Assembly (NCBI GenBank): GCA_034687125.1
Contig: JAQGBZ010000502.1
Coordinates: 1-38,740 of the forward strand
Direction: 5' to 3'
Source: Neelides folsomi
Lineage: Eukaryota; Arthropoda; Collembola; Neelipleona; Neelidae
DNA: 38,740 bases
The notes under the pieces were generated by a model. It had not been told where the DNA came from. It worked only from the letters and a program-made list of their open reading frames with translations, and made no database searches. Position numbers and translations under genes: made by a program. Below are positions 9,303 through 19,940 of the stretch, one piece after another (within the stretch, counting starts at the first letter, position 1; each line of letters begins with the position of its first letter).

Positions 9303-12300
9303 TTAAACTGGCATCACACTGTATTTGTTCCTTAAGTTTTGATTCACAACGACGAGCAACGGGGAAGAATCTTCAACTTTTGGTTCCTCTGGTTCTGGGG
9401 CATTCGATCGCCTGTCAATTGAAGGTTGTTTGTAGTTCATTTGCGAATAACTCGAAGAGCTCTGATAAGAATGACTGGGGATTTTAACACTTGTATAAAC
9501 AGAACTTTGGGATTCACTTGGTTGGGAAGTGTGGCGCTGATGAATTTGTTGTTGTGGTGGCTGTTGTTGTTGCTGCTGTTGCTGAATCTGTTGCTGCTGT
9601 CTTAATGGATTATTCCCTTGAACTTGTTCATACGAAGGAATATTTTGAGAATATTGGGATTGCTGTTGAATATTCCCAAATTGTTGAGAAGGTTGGAATT
9701 GTCCTTGCTGTGTGAATGTTGGAATTTGCTGATTCTGTTGCTGATTTTGCTGTTGTGGTTGTTGTTGGTGATGTTGGATTTGCTGCTGTTGCTGCTGGTG
9801 TTGTTGAATTATGGGCTGAGAATTAATATAAGTTACCTGCTGCGGTTGAGAATTATAATTTAACTGTTGTGGCTGTTGTAAATTAAATTGGGTTTGTTGA
9901 ATTTGCTGTTGTAAATTAAGCTGAGGCTGAGGGGAATTGAGCAATCGCTGTTGAGGTAAACTTTGTTGCTGTTGAGGTAAATTTATTTGCTGCTGTTGTG
10001 GTTGAGCTAATTGTTCTTGTAAATTCAACTGTCTTGGATGATATTGGCGCTGTATATTTAATGGTTGCTGGGGTTGTTGGACAGTGACAGTAAATCTCTG
10101 CTGCTGTTGCTGAGGGTTGGGTATGCTAATAGCTTGTTGTTGTAAATTAACTGTCGGTTGTCTTACTTGTATAAATGTTGGCTGTTGTTGGGTAAATTGC
10201 TGTTGCGGTTGCTGCAAGTTAAACTGTTGCATTTGCGGCTGGGCTTGTTGTAAAACTCCCTGTTGAACACCATTGAGTTGTAAATTATTGGCAATGGGGA
10301 TTTGTTGCACTTGGATGGGAGTCATTTGGGGCATATTAAGTGCTTGTGTGCTGACAAAAAGCGCTTGTGAGTTTAATGGTTGAAGTTGAATTAATTGCGG
10401 CTGCATTTGTTGCTGTTGTTGTTGTTGTTGAAGCTTTTGATCAGAAAATAATTTAGCTTTTTTAAGAGCTTCGAGCAAACGCTTGGCTTTACTTTTAGAA
10501 GATTTCTTGCTGGCTGATTTTGGCACTTCGGTTGTTGTCGTTGTGGTGGTGGTGGGTTTTGGAGTTGTCACAATAATGTTCCGAGGAGCTGGCACTACAG
10601 TTTGGATAACATTAGAAGAATCCGCAATGAAAGAAGTGTCTAAATCATCAACGCGACCAATTCCTCTAAAATACTCTGGTTGCAACAAAGGAACTTCTTT
10701 TCTTCCAATAGGAGGATGAACGAAAATCTGCTGTTTGTTGTCTTCTCTTGACATGGGAAGCACTTCACTGGATTTCCTTTTATCATTTTTATTTTGGAAA
10801 ACTCCTCCGGTCATTGTTCTAAATATCTTGGAGAATGTTGAAGGCCGAGCGAATTTCCCTTTCTCTTGACTTCCAGAAGTCTCTTGACTGATAAATACTT
10901 GAGCGCTGGTTTGGCCATTGGGCCTTCTTTGACCCTTGTTATTATTCTTGCTACTACTAAAATACTGAGGAGTTAAGGCTTCTTTGGCCTTGTTCAAAAA
11001 GTCAAACTTGGAGGCTTTTTGTTTGCGCGGCTTTTGAGCGTAGTTCTGCTGGAGTTGGACATTGAACTGTCCATTAGGATGAGACTGAGGATGAGGCTGG
11101 GGATGAGATTGACCATGTGAATGAATAAGAACAGGTTGGGGATTAAGATGATGAGGATTTTGTGCAGTGACAAATTTGTTCTTTCCTCTAAATTGGTCCT
11201 GGAGTCGATGTGCGGAATTTTGGGACGGGCTAATTTGCTGATTAGTTACTAATTGGAATTGGTTGTTCTTTTCGTTTAAAAATGCTTCTGGTTCGAGTGA
11301 GACGTCACTCACGAAAACTTCCGGTCGCTTGTGTCCACGTTGTGAATTGTGTTTATTTCCGCGATGTTTGTTCTTTTTCCGCTTTGGGGAATGGGGATGA
11401 GGCACGAGGCGTGGGTTTTGGACCTGAAGAGCCGGTTGACTCTTTGGCTTCTCCTCAACTGGTTTATCCTCCGCCAATTGTGAAATGAGCTGTTGGATCT
11501 GAGAATAACTGGCTTGTTGCGAGTTGAGATCTTGCTTGCCTGGCTGCACAATGCTATTGCTAATGCCGTTTGGACTAATGTAGTTAGCCTGTTGCTGGAA
11601 CGTGTTCGGAGACGAAGCCTGAAGAGAAATTTGAGGATAAAGGGGATTTTGAAGTTGGACGTGTTGAACTGCCGGTGGGGGCTGGTAATAATTGGGAGAA
11701 TTTCCACCATTGAATTGATAAATAGATTGTTGATTGAGATTCGGCGAGGGTTGTTGGTAAGATTGTTGTGTGTAAGCAGTCCCTGGGTATTGTGGAGGGA
11801 ATTCGGAATAGCCAGTGCCTGGGTATTGGGGTTGAGTGTATAAATTATTAGATCTTATTTCATTCAATTGCTGTTGGATGTTATTAGGGTAATTGTTGTA
11901 GTTTTGTTGGTTTTGGGTAAATTGTTGCAGAGCCTGTTGGATTGGACCAAGATGAGATAAAGCTGCATTGTATTGTGGGGGTCCATTAGAATATTGGGAT
12001 TGGAATTGGGGATTGTATTGTTGAGATTGGATTTGGATTTGTGCATTGGGATTGAATTGGTGTTGGTAATGTTGGGATTGCAGATGTGAGTTGTATTGTT
12101 GTTGTTGCTGTTGTTGATGTTGTTGTTGTTGAACATAGGGGGATTGCTGAGGAGCATTATATTGCGGTGTTTGATGTTGTGTGTGAGAAGTATATTGCGA
12201 ACTTTGGGGATTGTAAGATGGTTGTTGGTGAGAATTAAATTGGGATTGAATTGAGCTAAATGGGGATTGATCTTGTTGAGAAATTGTAATGGAATTGATG

Positions 12301-13080
12301 GAATTTGGATAAGAGGGAGATTGTGGTGTTGGGGTCGGAGACGTCGGTTGATAATTGGCCGAAAGCGCCTGTGAATAACTTGGTGTTGGAGGCATTTCAT
12401 ATGCAGATTTGTAGCTCTGAGACAGCGAACTTTGGAACGGATTCGCCTGGGCTTCTTCGTCATTAATCGGAGCTTTTGTGGGAGTCAAACTCTGAGTGGC
12501 GAGTTTTGTAAGTGACTCTTGGAGAGATTGATGATCAGCGGAATAAGAAGATGAAGAGGACGAAGATGAAGATGACGAAGATGAAGATAACTGGTTTGGA
12601 ACGACTGCAACTTGTACTTCTAATTCAGTCGTTTTCTCCTCTTCTCCATTATTAATTGCATTGTCACCGGCCAGTCGGTCGGCATTTTCCTTCGCGTTCC
12701 ATGCCCTGTGAGATATAATCGGTCAATTTAGCAAGTGTTTAACCAAATGAAAGCGTTCTTACATTTCATCGGTGATGGAGGAATAAAATACATCTCCGTC
12801 AAATTTGATATGCGGTGGATAGCCGTAGAGAGCTGCCACATCCACAATGGGTTTGTGGGCTTTAAATCCAACGTAAGAGTTGAGGTTTTGAATTCCCCAT
12901 ATTCCTGGATGAAAGGTTGCAAGGAAGATTGGCACCTTAAAAAATGAAAAAAATTATTAGTAGTTAATTATTAGCTTAAATCTTGGAAAAATATCTATTA
13001 AATTAACATTTTTAATTAATTAATTTAATAAATTGAACGAATTATAAACTTACCAGCAAAATATTCGTAAATTTCCCCAT
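9303..13080 (-). CDS. Large secreted glutamine-rich protein (structural, cuticle- or silk-like)
   Basis: Exons 13080-13054, 12935-12763 and 12705-9303 give 3603 nt and 1200 residues. Exon 1 encodes MGKFTNILL and exon 2 completes the signal peptide (VPIFLATFHPGIWG), again with a phase-0 intron inside it. Residues about 30-80 are ordinary sequence (YVGFKAHKPIVDVAALYGYP). A Ser run lies near residue 110, then a Gln/Asn/Tyr/Pro-rich region with repeats such as QYPGTGYSEFP / QYPGTAYTQQS. A basic His/Lys block (SPKRKKNKHRGNKH) lies near residue 500, a Thr run (PKPTTTTTTTTEVPK) near 790, and polyGln-rich sequence covers 830-1130. The composition points to an extracellular structural or adhesive protein. 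It could be mistaken for a nuclear Gln-rich regulator, but the signal peptide argues against that. Confidence 0.75.
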
Positions 13081-13145
13081 TTTACTTCAATTAGAAGTGA
13101 TAGGGAAAAGAGCACATTGAAATTGAACTAGAAATATAAGTAACT

Positions 13146-13699
13146 TTATTGTTGAATGAGGGGATGTGGATTGAGCTCGACAAGCGTTGGAGGTCGACTG
13201 GCAGCGACAATCGGAACGCATGAAGCTCCCAGTATGAGAATCCCCACATTGTTGAACTGGGTCACTCGAATTCGGACGAGTTCTTGACATTGATGTGGCG
13301 AGAAGAGAGTGAAAGCCTTTTCGCTTTTTCTCAATTTTCTACACTGCATTCATCTCACTTTTCCAGAATAACTCGAACTCTGCTCTTGACCTTGTGGAAA
13401 AATGGGGTAGAAATAAATGTGACTAAACTGGTCGTTCGTCGCATCATCTCGTCAATCCCATGCACCTTGATTGAGAGTTTTCAAAAGTGTGATTCTAAGG
13501 GTTGGGAAGTAGCATTAACCTTTCGATTAACACCCATTTGTTCCGATTCTGCCAATTTGACTTGCTATTTTTATGGGAAAAGAGTTAGAAAATGAGATCT
13601 TACTGAACGATGAATCTCGTTTGGCTAAAACCTACCTGTTGAAGCGAAAGCAGGTTCAAAGAAACGAAAGCAATCGCTTGGAGTCCATCGACTCGTCAT
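13146..13699 (-). CDS. Candidate small membrane protein, two exons
   Basis: Possible model: 13699-13636 and 13282-13146, phase 1, 66 residues. Exon 1 reads MTSRWTPSDCFRFFEPAFAST, resembling a mitochondrial targeting peptide. Exon 2 reads ELVRIRVTQFNN followed by a hydrophobic segment (VGILILGASCVPIVAA) and RPPTLVEL. The stop TAA overlaps AATAAA. The 353-bp intron has GT-AG ends, but other joins are possible; a candidate internal exon, KSRVRVILEK, lies near 13375-13410. Only 65 bases separate its stop from the next gene's ATG. No family is recognised and confidence is low. Confidence 0.3.
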
Positions 13700-14243
13700 G
13701 AACAATATGTAAATATTATAACGAGAGTTACACTTACAATTACCTCTTTTCGAATTCGCAAGAATCGGGTTTTAATCTTCCAAAGGACAAGAGACATACA
13801 TAATATGAATCTGGCTTACATTTACTTATTATTCATAATAAATAAAGTTTATTGTTTATTAATTGACATGTCGTGACCGTTCAATTTATGTACGTATGTA
13901 AGTAAAATAATTCATTAAATATTCATTATACCATAAATGCGAATCGAATGAAACACATTGTATTTGTATTCATCTTTTAATAGTTATCATATCACTCGTA
14001 TTACAGAAAATATCTTTCATTGATTGTGTAAATCTTATGATTTAAATACATTACAATATAAATTAAATTATCCTCTTTATCAGTTGCTTGAAAAGAACAC
14101 GTTGGAATAATTATATACCGGTAATTAATAAGAGTGATATGACCATATATGAGAAATGATGTAAAGATGTTGAGAAGTCTCATCATGAAGTTGCCAAGAA
14201 TCTAAATTCGCGAAAATCCCGGACTCCTTCGAATAATGGAGCT
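13700..14243. other. Intergenic, upstream of GlyRS
   Basis: AT-rich; no supported exon. It must contain the GlyRS promoter. A 60-codon minus-strand frame at 14001-14186 has no support. Confidence 0.4.
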
Positions 14244-17200
14244 ATGCGGCTAACGGGAAATCTCTTTCGATTCTTCTCATCTGCAACAAATCGAGAACAA
14301 GCTGTCGGATTGTTGAAGAGGGAATTAATCCGTAGGATTTACACGTCACCTGCCAACACTTCACCTGTTCAGGAACGAAAGAGGCCCATTGGTTTACCAC
14401 CCAACTGGGGATCAAACAAACCAAGGCATAAACCGAAGAAACCGGCACAATCTTCCGAATTCTTCAGAATGGCTGAGCCACAGATTGAAGAAATCCTCGC
14501 ACCTCTGCGAGCAGCTGTCAAAGAACAGGTAAATTAATTCATTTTCATTAAATCTCATTTTTTCATATTTGATGGTCAACGCATTTTGTAAGCTGTTCAT
14601 CTTTAAATGGATTCAAGTTGGGCTTATGAATTATTAATGTTAAATTATAAATTCATTTTTAAAGGGCGATTTGGTTCGAAGCTTGAAAGAGAAAGGAGAA
14701 TCGGAAATAGAAGTTAAGAAAGCCGTTGTCGAATTGAAGGCGAGAAAAAAAGTTCTTGAAGATCGAGAACTTGAGTTGACTCAAAAAGACGATGACTTTG
14801 ATCGTGGTCGAATGGAGGATTTACTCAAACGTCGTTTCTTTTATGACCAATCTTTTGCTATTTATGGAGGTAAATTAATTTTTTAAATAGATTTTAAAAT
14901 TCCTTTTCGGTAATATTTTTGATCTTTCTATAATTTGTTGTTAATTGTTTGATTTGTCTTTAGGTGTAACTGGACAATATGACTTTGGTCCAATGGGTTG
15001 TGCCTTAAAGGCAAATTTTTTGAATTTCTGGAGACAATTTTTTGTCCAGGAGGAATCAATGTTAGAAGTTGATTGCAGCATCTTGACACCTGAACCTGTT
15101 CTGAAAGCATCAGGTCACGTCGACCGATTTGCCGATCTCATGGTGAAGGATGCAAAGACGGGGGAATGCTTTAGGCTTGATCATCTCATAAAAGCTACCA
15201 TTGAAAAGATTCTTAAAGAGAAAAATACTCCAATTGAAACACGAGGTTCGTCTTGTAATTTTTCCTTCCTTATTATATTTCGATTTAAATATTTATTAAT
15301 ATTCATAATCTTTATATTATTTTAGAACGTATTGCAACAGTTCTTTCGTCTCTTGATGGATTTAACAAAGAAGAAATGGCCGGTCTAATGGGCGAATTCA
15401 AAGTTGTGAGTCCAATCACTGGAAATTCTTTGAGCGAACCATTGGAATTCAATTTGATGTTTTCAACATCAATTGGCCCATCTGGGCTTATGAAAGGATT
15501 CCTTCGACCTGAGACGGCCCAAGGAATTTTTGTTAATTTCAAAAGACTTCTTGAATTTTCACAAGGGAAACTTCCATTTGCCGCTGCTCAGATCGGCTTA
15601 GCCTTTAGAAACGAAATTTCTCCAAGAAGTGGCCTTTTGAGAGTTAGAGAATTCACAATGGCTGAAATTGAACATTTTTGCGATCCGGCTCATTTGGATC
15701 ATGCTAAATTTGCTGGGGTTGAAAAAACTATGATGACACTTTATTCAGCGTGCAATCAAATGGATGGAAAGCCTACAAATAAACTCACTATTGGAGAAGC
15801 TGTTCGCAGTGTAACATTTTACAAAAAATAAATCAATTACTAACTTTCTTTAAAAAATAAAATTATACATTTGATTAAAACTTAATTTTTTATTATAGGG
15901 CTTGGTTGCAAACGAGACGTTGGGATATTTTATTGCAAGAATTCAATTGTTCCTTACGAAAGCAGGAATCAATCCCGAAAAACTCCGCTTTCGTCAACAT
16001 ATGGGAAATGAAATGGCCCATTATGCTCGTGATTGCTGGGACGCTGAATGTCTCACATCATATGTAATTTATTTAGTTTTACATTACATTCTTATACGTG
16101 TAAAAGTATATTTCAGCATTTTTATGTAAATTCTGAATTTTAACAGGGCTGGGTTGAATGTGTTGGCTGCGCGGATCGCTCAGCTTATGATTTGAATCAG
16201 CACACGAAAGCTACTGGAGTTAAATTAACCGCTGAGCGAAAACTCCCTGCACCGATCAAAGTGTCCCAACTTCAAGCAACTCTCAATAAGGCGAATATTG
16301 GGAAAGTGTTCAAAAAAGATGCGAAGGCAGTGACAGAATTCTTTGCAAATGCAGCTCAAAGTGATTTAACTACCATTGAAGAAAAATTGAAAGCCGATGG
16401 GTAAAATAAAATAAACAATTTAAGTTAAAAATATAATGAATGCAAATAGGTTACCTTTTCTTTTGATCATCTTTAAAATATTTGATTTTTAAATAAACAG
16501 TGAAGTTGAAGTAAAGCTGGGAGAAGGATCTGTTAAAGTCAAATCAGATGACGTAAAAATTGAAAGGACCGAGAAAACGGTCCACGTTGAAGAATTTGTT
16601 CCAAATGTCATCGAACCAAGTTTTGGAATTGGCAGAATCCTTTACTCAATTTTTGAACACAATTTTAAAGTTAGAGCAGAAGATAACCAAAGAACGGTTA
16701 GTTAATCATCCATTTTAATTACTCGTTACTTTCTTACTTTAACTTATATTTTATATTTGTAAAATTACTAATAAAAAATGTTTTTAGTATTTCGCTTTAC
16801 CTCCAATGATGGCTCCAGTGAAATGCTCAGTTCTCCCATTGAGCAATAAATCGGATTTAGCTCCTCTTGTGACTCAAACGGTTCAGGAATTGAGGAAATA
16901 TGAAATTTCAGTAAAGGTTGATGATTCAAGCGGTTCAATTGGAAGAAGGTATGAACCCAACTTTAATGTTTTCTTTATTATTGCAAATAAACATTTACCT
17001 TATCTATACATACATATTTATATATTTTCTTACTTTTAGATACGCTCGTACCGATGAGATTGCAATTCCTTTCGGGATCACTGTCGATTTTGATTCAGTG
17101 AAAAATGAAACTGTGACGCTTCGGGAACGAGATTCAACTCTTCAAGTCAGATTACCAGTAAGTTATATAATAGTTATTATCAAAGCATATTTTGTGGACA

Positions 17201-17350
17201 CTCACAAAGAAGCGAGAGTATAAAAATTAATAATATTTATTTTAGATTGACAAAGTTGGATTGACTTTGAGAGATCTCGCCAGTGGAGTCATTAAATGGG
17301 ACGATGTAATGACTATGTTCCCAAAGTTTGAATCACAAGAAGCCAATTAA
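14244..17350 (+). CDS. GARS1: Glycyl-tRNA synthetase, probable mitochondrial and cytosolic forms
   Basis: Ten exons: 14244-14528, 14665-14869, 14964-15245, 15326-15810, 15899-16063, 16147-16400, 16501-16696, 16788-16948, 17040-17157, 17246-17350; total 751 residues. The enzyme charges tRNA-Gly with glycine (class II, alpha-2 type). A WHEP domain (about 78-135, [16 protein letters not shown]) precedes the core; motif 2 is [17 protein letters not shown] (about 351) and motif 3 EPSFGIGR (about 597). The C-terminal anticodon-binding domain ends with [16 protein letters not shown]. Residues 1-75 are basic and hydroxylated ([15 protein letters not shown]), like a mitochondrial signal. The internal Met76 (ATG at 14469, [13 protein letters not shown]) matches the usual cytosolic start and would give 676 residues. 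One gene thus probably serves both compartments. The exon 4 donor (AGT/gtaaca) is weak but required by family alignment. Confidence 0.95.
14469..14471 (+). promoter_or_regulatory. Internal start codon for the cytosolic GlyRS form
   Basis: An in-frame ATG 225 bases after the first one, immediately before the WHEP domain. In metazoan GARS genes the second start gives the cytosolic enzyme by leaky scanning or an alternative transcript; the same arrangement is inferred here from position and sequence. Confidence 0.7.
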
Positions 17351-17761
17351 GTTTCGTTTTCTAAATTATTTTTCACTCTTGCTAATATTTATACAAACTT
17401 GTGTGCAAGAAAAACTCAATTCAATCGAATAAATTGGCTTTGGAAAGAGATTTTTATTCAACATTTAATTACAATTAGATATTAAATGCACCATAAATTA
17501 TATTTTTCAAATTGCGCCGGCATAATTAACGTTACGTTCTTATTACCATTTTAGAGTGATAATAAGTATAAGATATAACAAACCTATAATTTAAAATAAG
17601 TGGAATGAGAATTTAAAAAATAACATACTTTTAATTATATTATTTATCTATAATGTACAATTTTAATAATTTAATGCGATATATTTCAAGTGATGAGCTA
17701 CTGACTAATTCTAATCATTAATGTATAGAGGTACATCAAGAATTAATTTCCACCGATCAAT
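17351..17761. other. Convergent 3' flanks of GlyRS and WBP2
   Basis: No coding sequence. An AATAAA at 17428-17433, 78 bases after the GlyRS stop, is the probable poly(A) signal. The rest is AT-rich. Confidence 0.6.
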
Positions 17762-19550
17762 TTAATTAGATTTCTTCATAAAGTCCGGATTATAAGGAGG
17801 AGGATCTGCAAAGTTTGCATTTTCAGAGCTCTGCGGAAATCCATTCTGTTGTGGGGGATAGGCGCCATTACTCATTGGAGGATTTGCAACGGGCGCTGAA
17901 TAACCACCAGTGTATGGTGGTGGATTAAATCCAAATGAAGCAGTTGGACCCATTGGACCAGGAGCGAATTGTTGTGGGATTCCTTGTTGAGGAAACTGCT
18001 GTTGTTGCGGATAAGGTTGAGATTGATTAAAACCTTGTTGCGGATACGCTGGCTGTTGAGGGAATCCTTGCTGCTGAGGGAATCCTTGCTGTTGAGGATA
18101 CGCTTGTTGATGTTGAATAAACTGCTGAGGAACAAACTGCGGTTGTTGTTGATTTACGTTTCCAATTCCAGGGTATGGTGGAGGAGCCTCGCTCATGAAA
18201 ACAGTTCCCGCTTTGCCAAACAAAAACCCAATTCCAATTAGTATAATTATATTTATTAATGACTTAGTTTAAATAATCGATGAGTCAACATTTTTCCAAA
18301 CTGTTAATTAAGCTTAGACCAAAATCTGTTAAATTTTTGAAGAAATTAATTGAAGCACCAGTAAAAAGATATATCTGGATCCGTATTATTGGAAAATTGT
18401 AAATATTAAGAGAATAAGTCTGGTCAGAATTTAACAGTTCGTTGTCAAATGTAATCATTTAGATAATTGTTATAAAGCTATTTAGATTTCTTTTTAGTAT
18501 TTTTACGTGCTGGGTTGGGGAACCCATATGCAGGCGGATTCCATCCATAATAATTGTTAGGCATTGTGTAGTAAGCAGGCGGAGCTGGACCATAAGCGCC
18601 TCCATTTGGTCCTGTTACATCTGCATACGCTGGTGGAGGAGTATTCCAATCTGCAGGTCTTCCGCTCATAGCTTTTGCTATAAATTAAATTTGAAGGTTA
18701 AATAAACTCAGTAATGTTTTTTTCGTAGAGGGATTTCACAATAAGATTATGTTTTAACATACCAATTGCAATCGCCTTTATAATCCCGGAGCAGAAATCA
18801 ATTGCTCCACCAGACTTGAAAACAATTTTGAATTTTGCTTCTCCTCTCCATCCGCCATTCGGTTGTGCTCGAACTTTCCCTATAATGAATGCGAATATTA
18901 AGATTCTCCCAATCTCACAAGATTAACTGATTAGCGAAAATATTTATGAATATCTGAATCTGAAGTTACCTTTAAGATAATTCGCACCAAACACCTATAA
19001 AGTTGACAAATTATTAAGTCATTAGTAAATTTATTAAGTCAGTCAAATTCTTATTAAAATTTGCGAATATAATAAAATATAAATAAATTTACCGGCTGTT
19101 CGACATCCACTTGACTCAAAGTGCAAAAGGGGAAAGAAAATGACTTGAAAGTTGTTGCAGCTGAATTTTTCCCATTGAGGAAAATGAGTCGATGAGTTGT
19201 GAGATACAAATTACCAGCCGTCTCTCCAGATTTCAATTCATCAGATCCAGAAAATGTCAATTGCGTATTAGGAGCATGAAGGAGAATTCTAGATAAATTA
19301 TAAAAAAATAACATTCATCCAGACACTTTGAATCAAAATATTAACCACGAAGCGTAATTCAATTGGCATTTAGTCATTGAACATTGATGAATAAAATTAT
19401 ATTAAATTTTTATAAAATAATATCGTAAAATAACAATTAAAATAGAAATGATTTTTTTTAAATTTTGAACCAAAGAGTTGAAAGTTCAACTTACACTTCT
19501 CCTTGATGGATGAGAACACCTCCTTCAGCATGACCATTGTTCAGCGCCAT
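17762..19550 (-). CDS. WBP2: WBP2-family GRAM-domain coactivator/adaptor, long-tail form
   Basis: Exons 19550-19495, 19288-19093, 18994-18970, 18879-18763 and 18210-17762 give 280 residues. The N-terminus MALNNGHAEGGVLIHQGE matches the WBP2 start. A GRAM domain follows (GNLYLTTHRLIFLNGK, QPVFGANYLKG, GGWRGEAKFKIVFKSGGAI). The last exon adds a Pro/Gln-rich tail with tandem GFPQQQ/AYPQQ units. It has three PPxY motifs (APPPYPG, NPPPYTGG, DPPPYNPDF), the ligands for WW-domain proteins such as YAP and NEDD4-type ligases. An alternative last exon lies at 18677-18478 (next entry); both acceptors keep phase 1 after IAIG. The known role of WBP2 is as a WW-domain-binding transcription coactivator and in Hippo/YAP and hormone-receptor signalling. 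The gene converges with GlyRS. Confidence 0.85.
18478..18677 (-). CDS. WBP2: Alternative last exon of WBP2, short-tail form
   Basis: This exon starts after a TTTATAG acceptor and joins exon 4 in the correct phase (AIAI/AKAMSGRPADW), giving a 197-residue protein. The tail carries TPPPAYADV, APPAYYTM and NPPAYGFP, so PPxY motifs are kept, but it ends in a Lys-rich sequence (RKNTKKKSK) in place of the Gln-rich repeats. An AATAAA on the minus strand about 220 bases downstream could end this transcript before the distal exon at 18210. The distal exon uses its own acceptor (TTTGGCAAAG). Both exons encode an MS-x-PP-type start to the tail, which suggests duplication of an ancestral terminal exon. 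Confidence 0.7.
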
Positions 19551-19940
19551 AATTCTTAGAGAATTCAGACAAATGAAGAAGAGTCAAATAAGTTCAATTG
19601 TGAATTTATAATTGAACCTGTGATGATGACAAAGTCAGAGAGAGAAGGACGTTGTGGATGAATCACGCAATATCGCAATTGGACCTAAATTTGACGTCAC
19701 GATTTCTCTATTGATCTCCCATAGAAAACATCTTTCTAAATGGAGGCACAAATGCGACGTGGACTTTTCAAATATTAAGAAAGCAAGCCAAAGCGCAAAG
19801 GCCAATAGAAGGGTTCTAAGAAACCAAGCAAATTTGTTAATAATAAAAAGCTTCCATGTTTCATACTCAATTTGCAGTTTTCTTATGATTCGAAGAGATT
19901 TTATGAATATAAATTAGCAAAATTTTAGTATATAATCAAA
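19551..19940. promoter_or_regulatory. Divergent promoter region between WBP2 and the RS/RGG gene
   Basis: Only 390 bases separate the two start codons, which face away from each other. No TATA box stands out. An acceptor-like TTTTAG lies at 19924-19929, 11 bases before the ATG at 19941, so a 5' leader intron or a trans-splice site is possible. An 87-codon plus-strand frame here is not supported. Confidence 0.45.

Noticed and set aside
9491..12463. Several open frames antisense or in other frames to the Gln-rich exon (for example 9618-9863, 11309-11710, 11864-12463)
   Set aside because: They are shadows of CAG/CAA-rich coding sequence: poly-Leu, poly-Val or poly-Asn translations with no splice or family support.
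13284..13698. Plus-strand frames of 103 codons (13284-13595) and 42 codons starting MGKELENEILL
   Set aside because: They overlap the candidate minus-strand small membrane gene and the second has no consistent splice partner. Neither matches a known family, so they were not called, though this segment stays unresolved.
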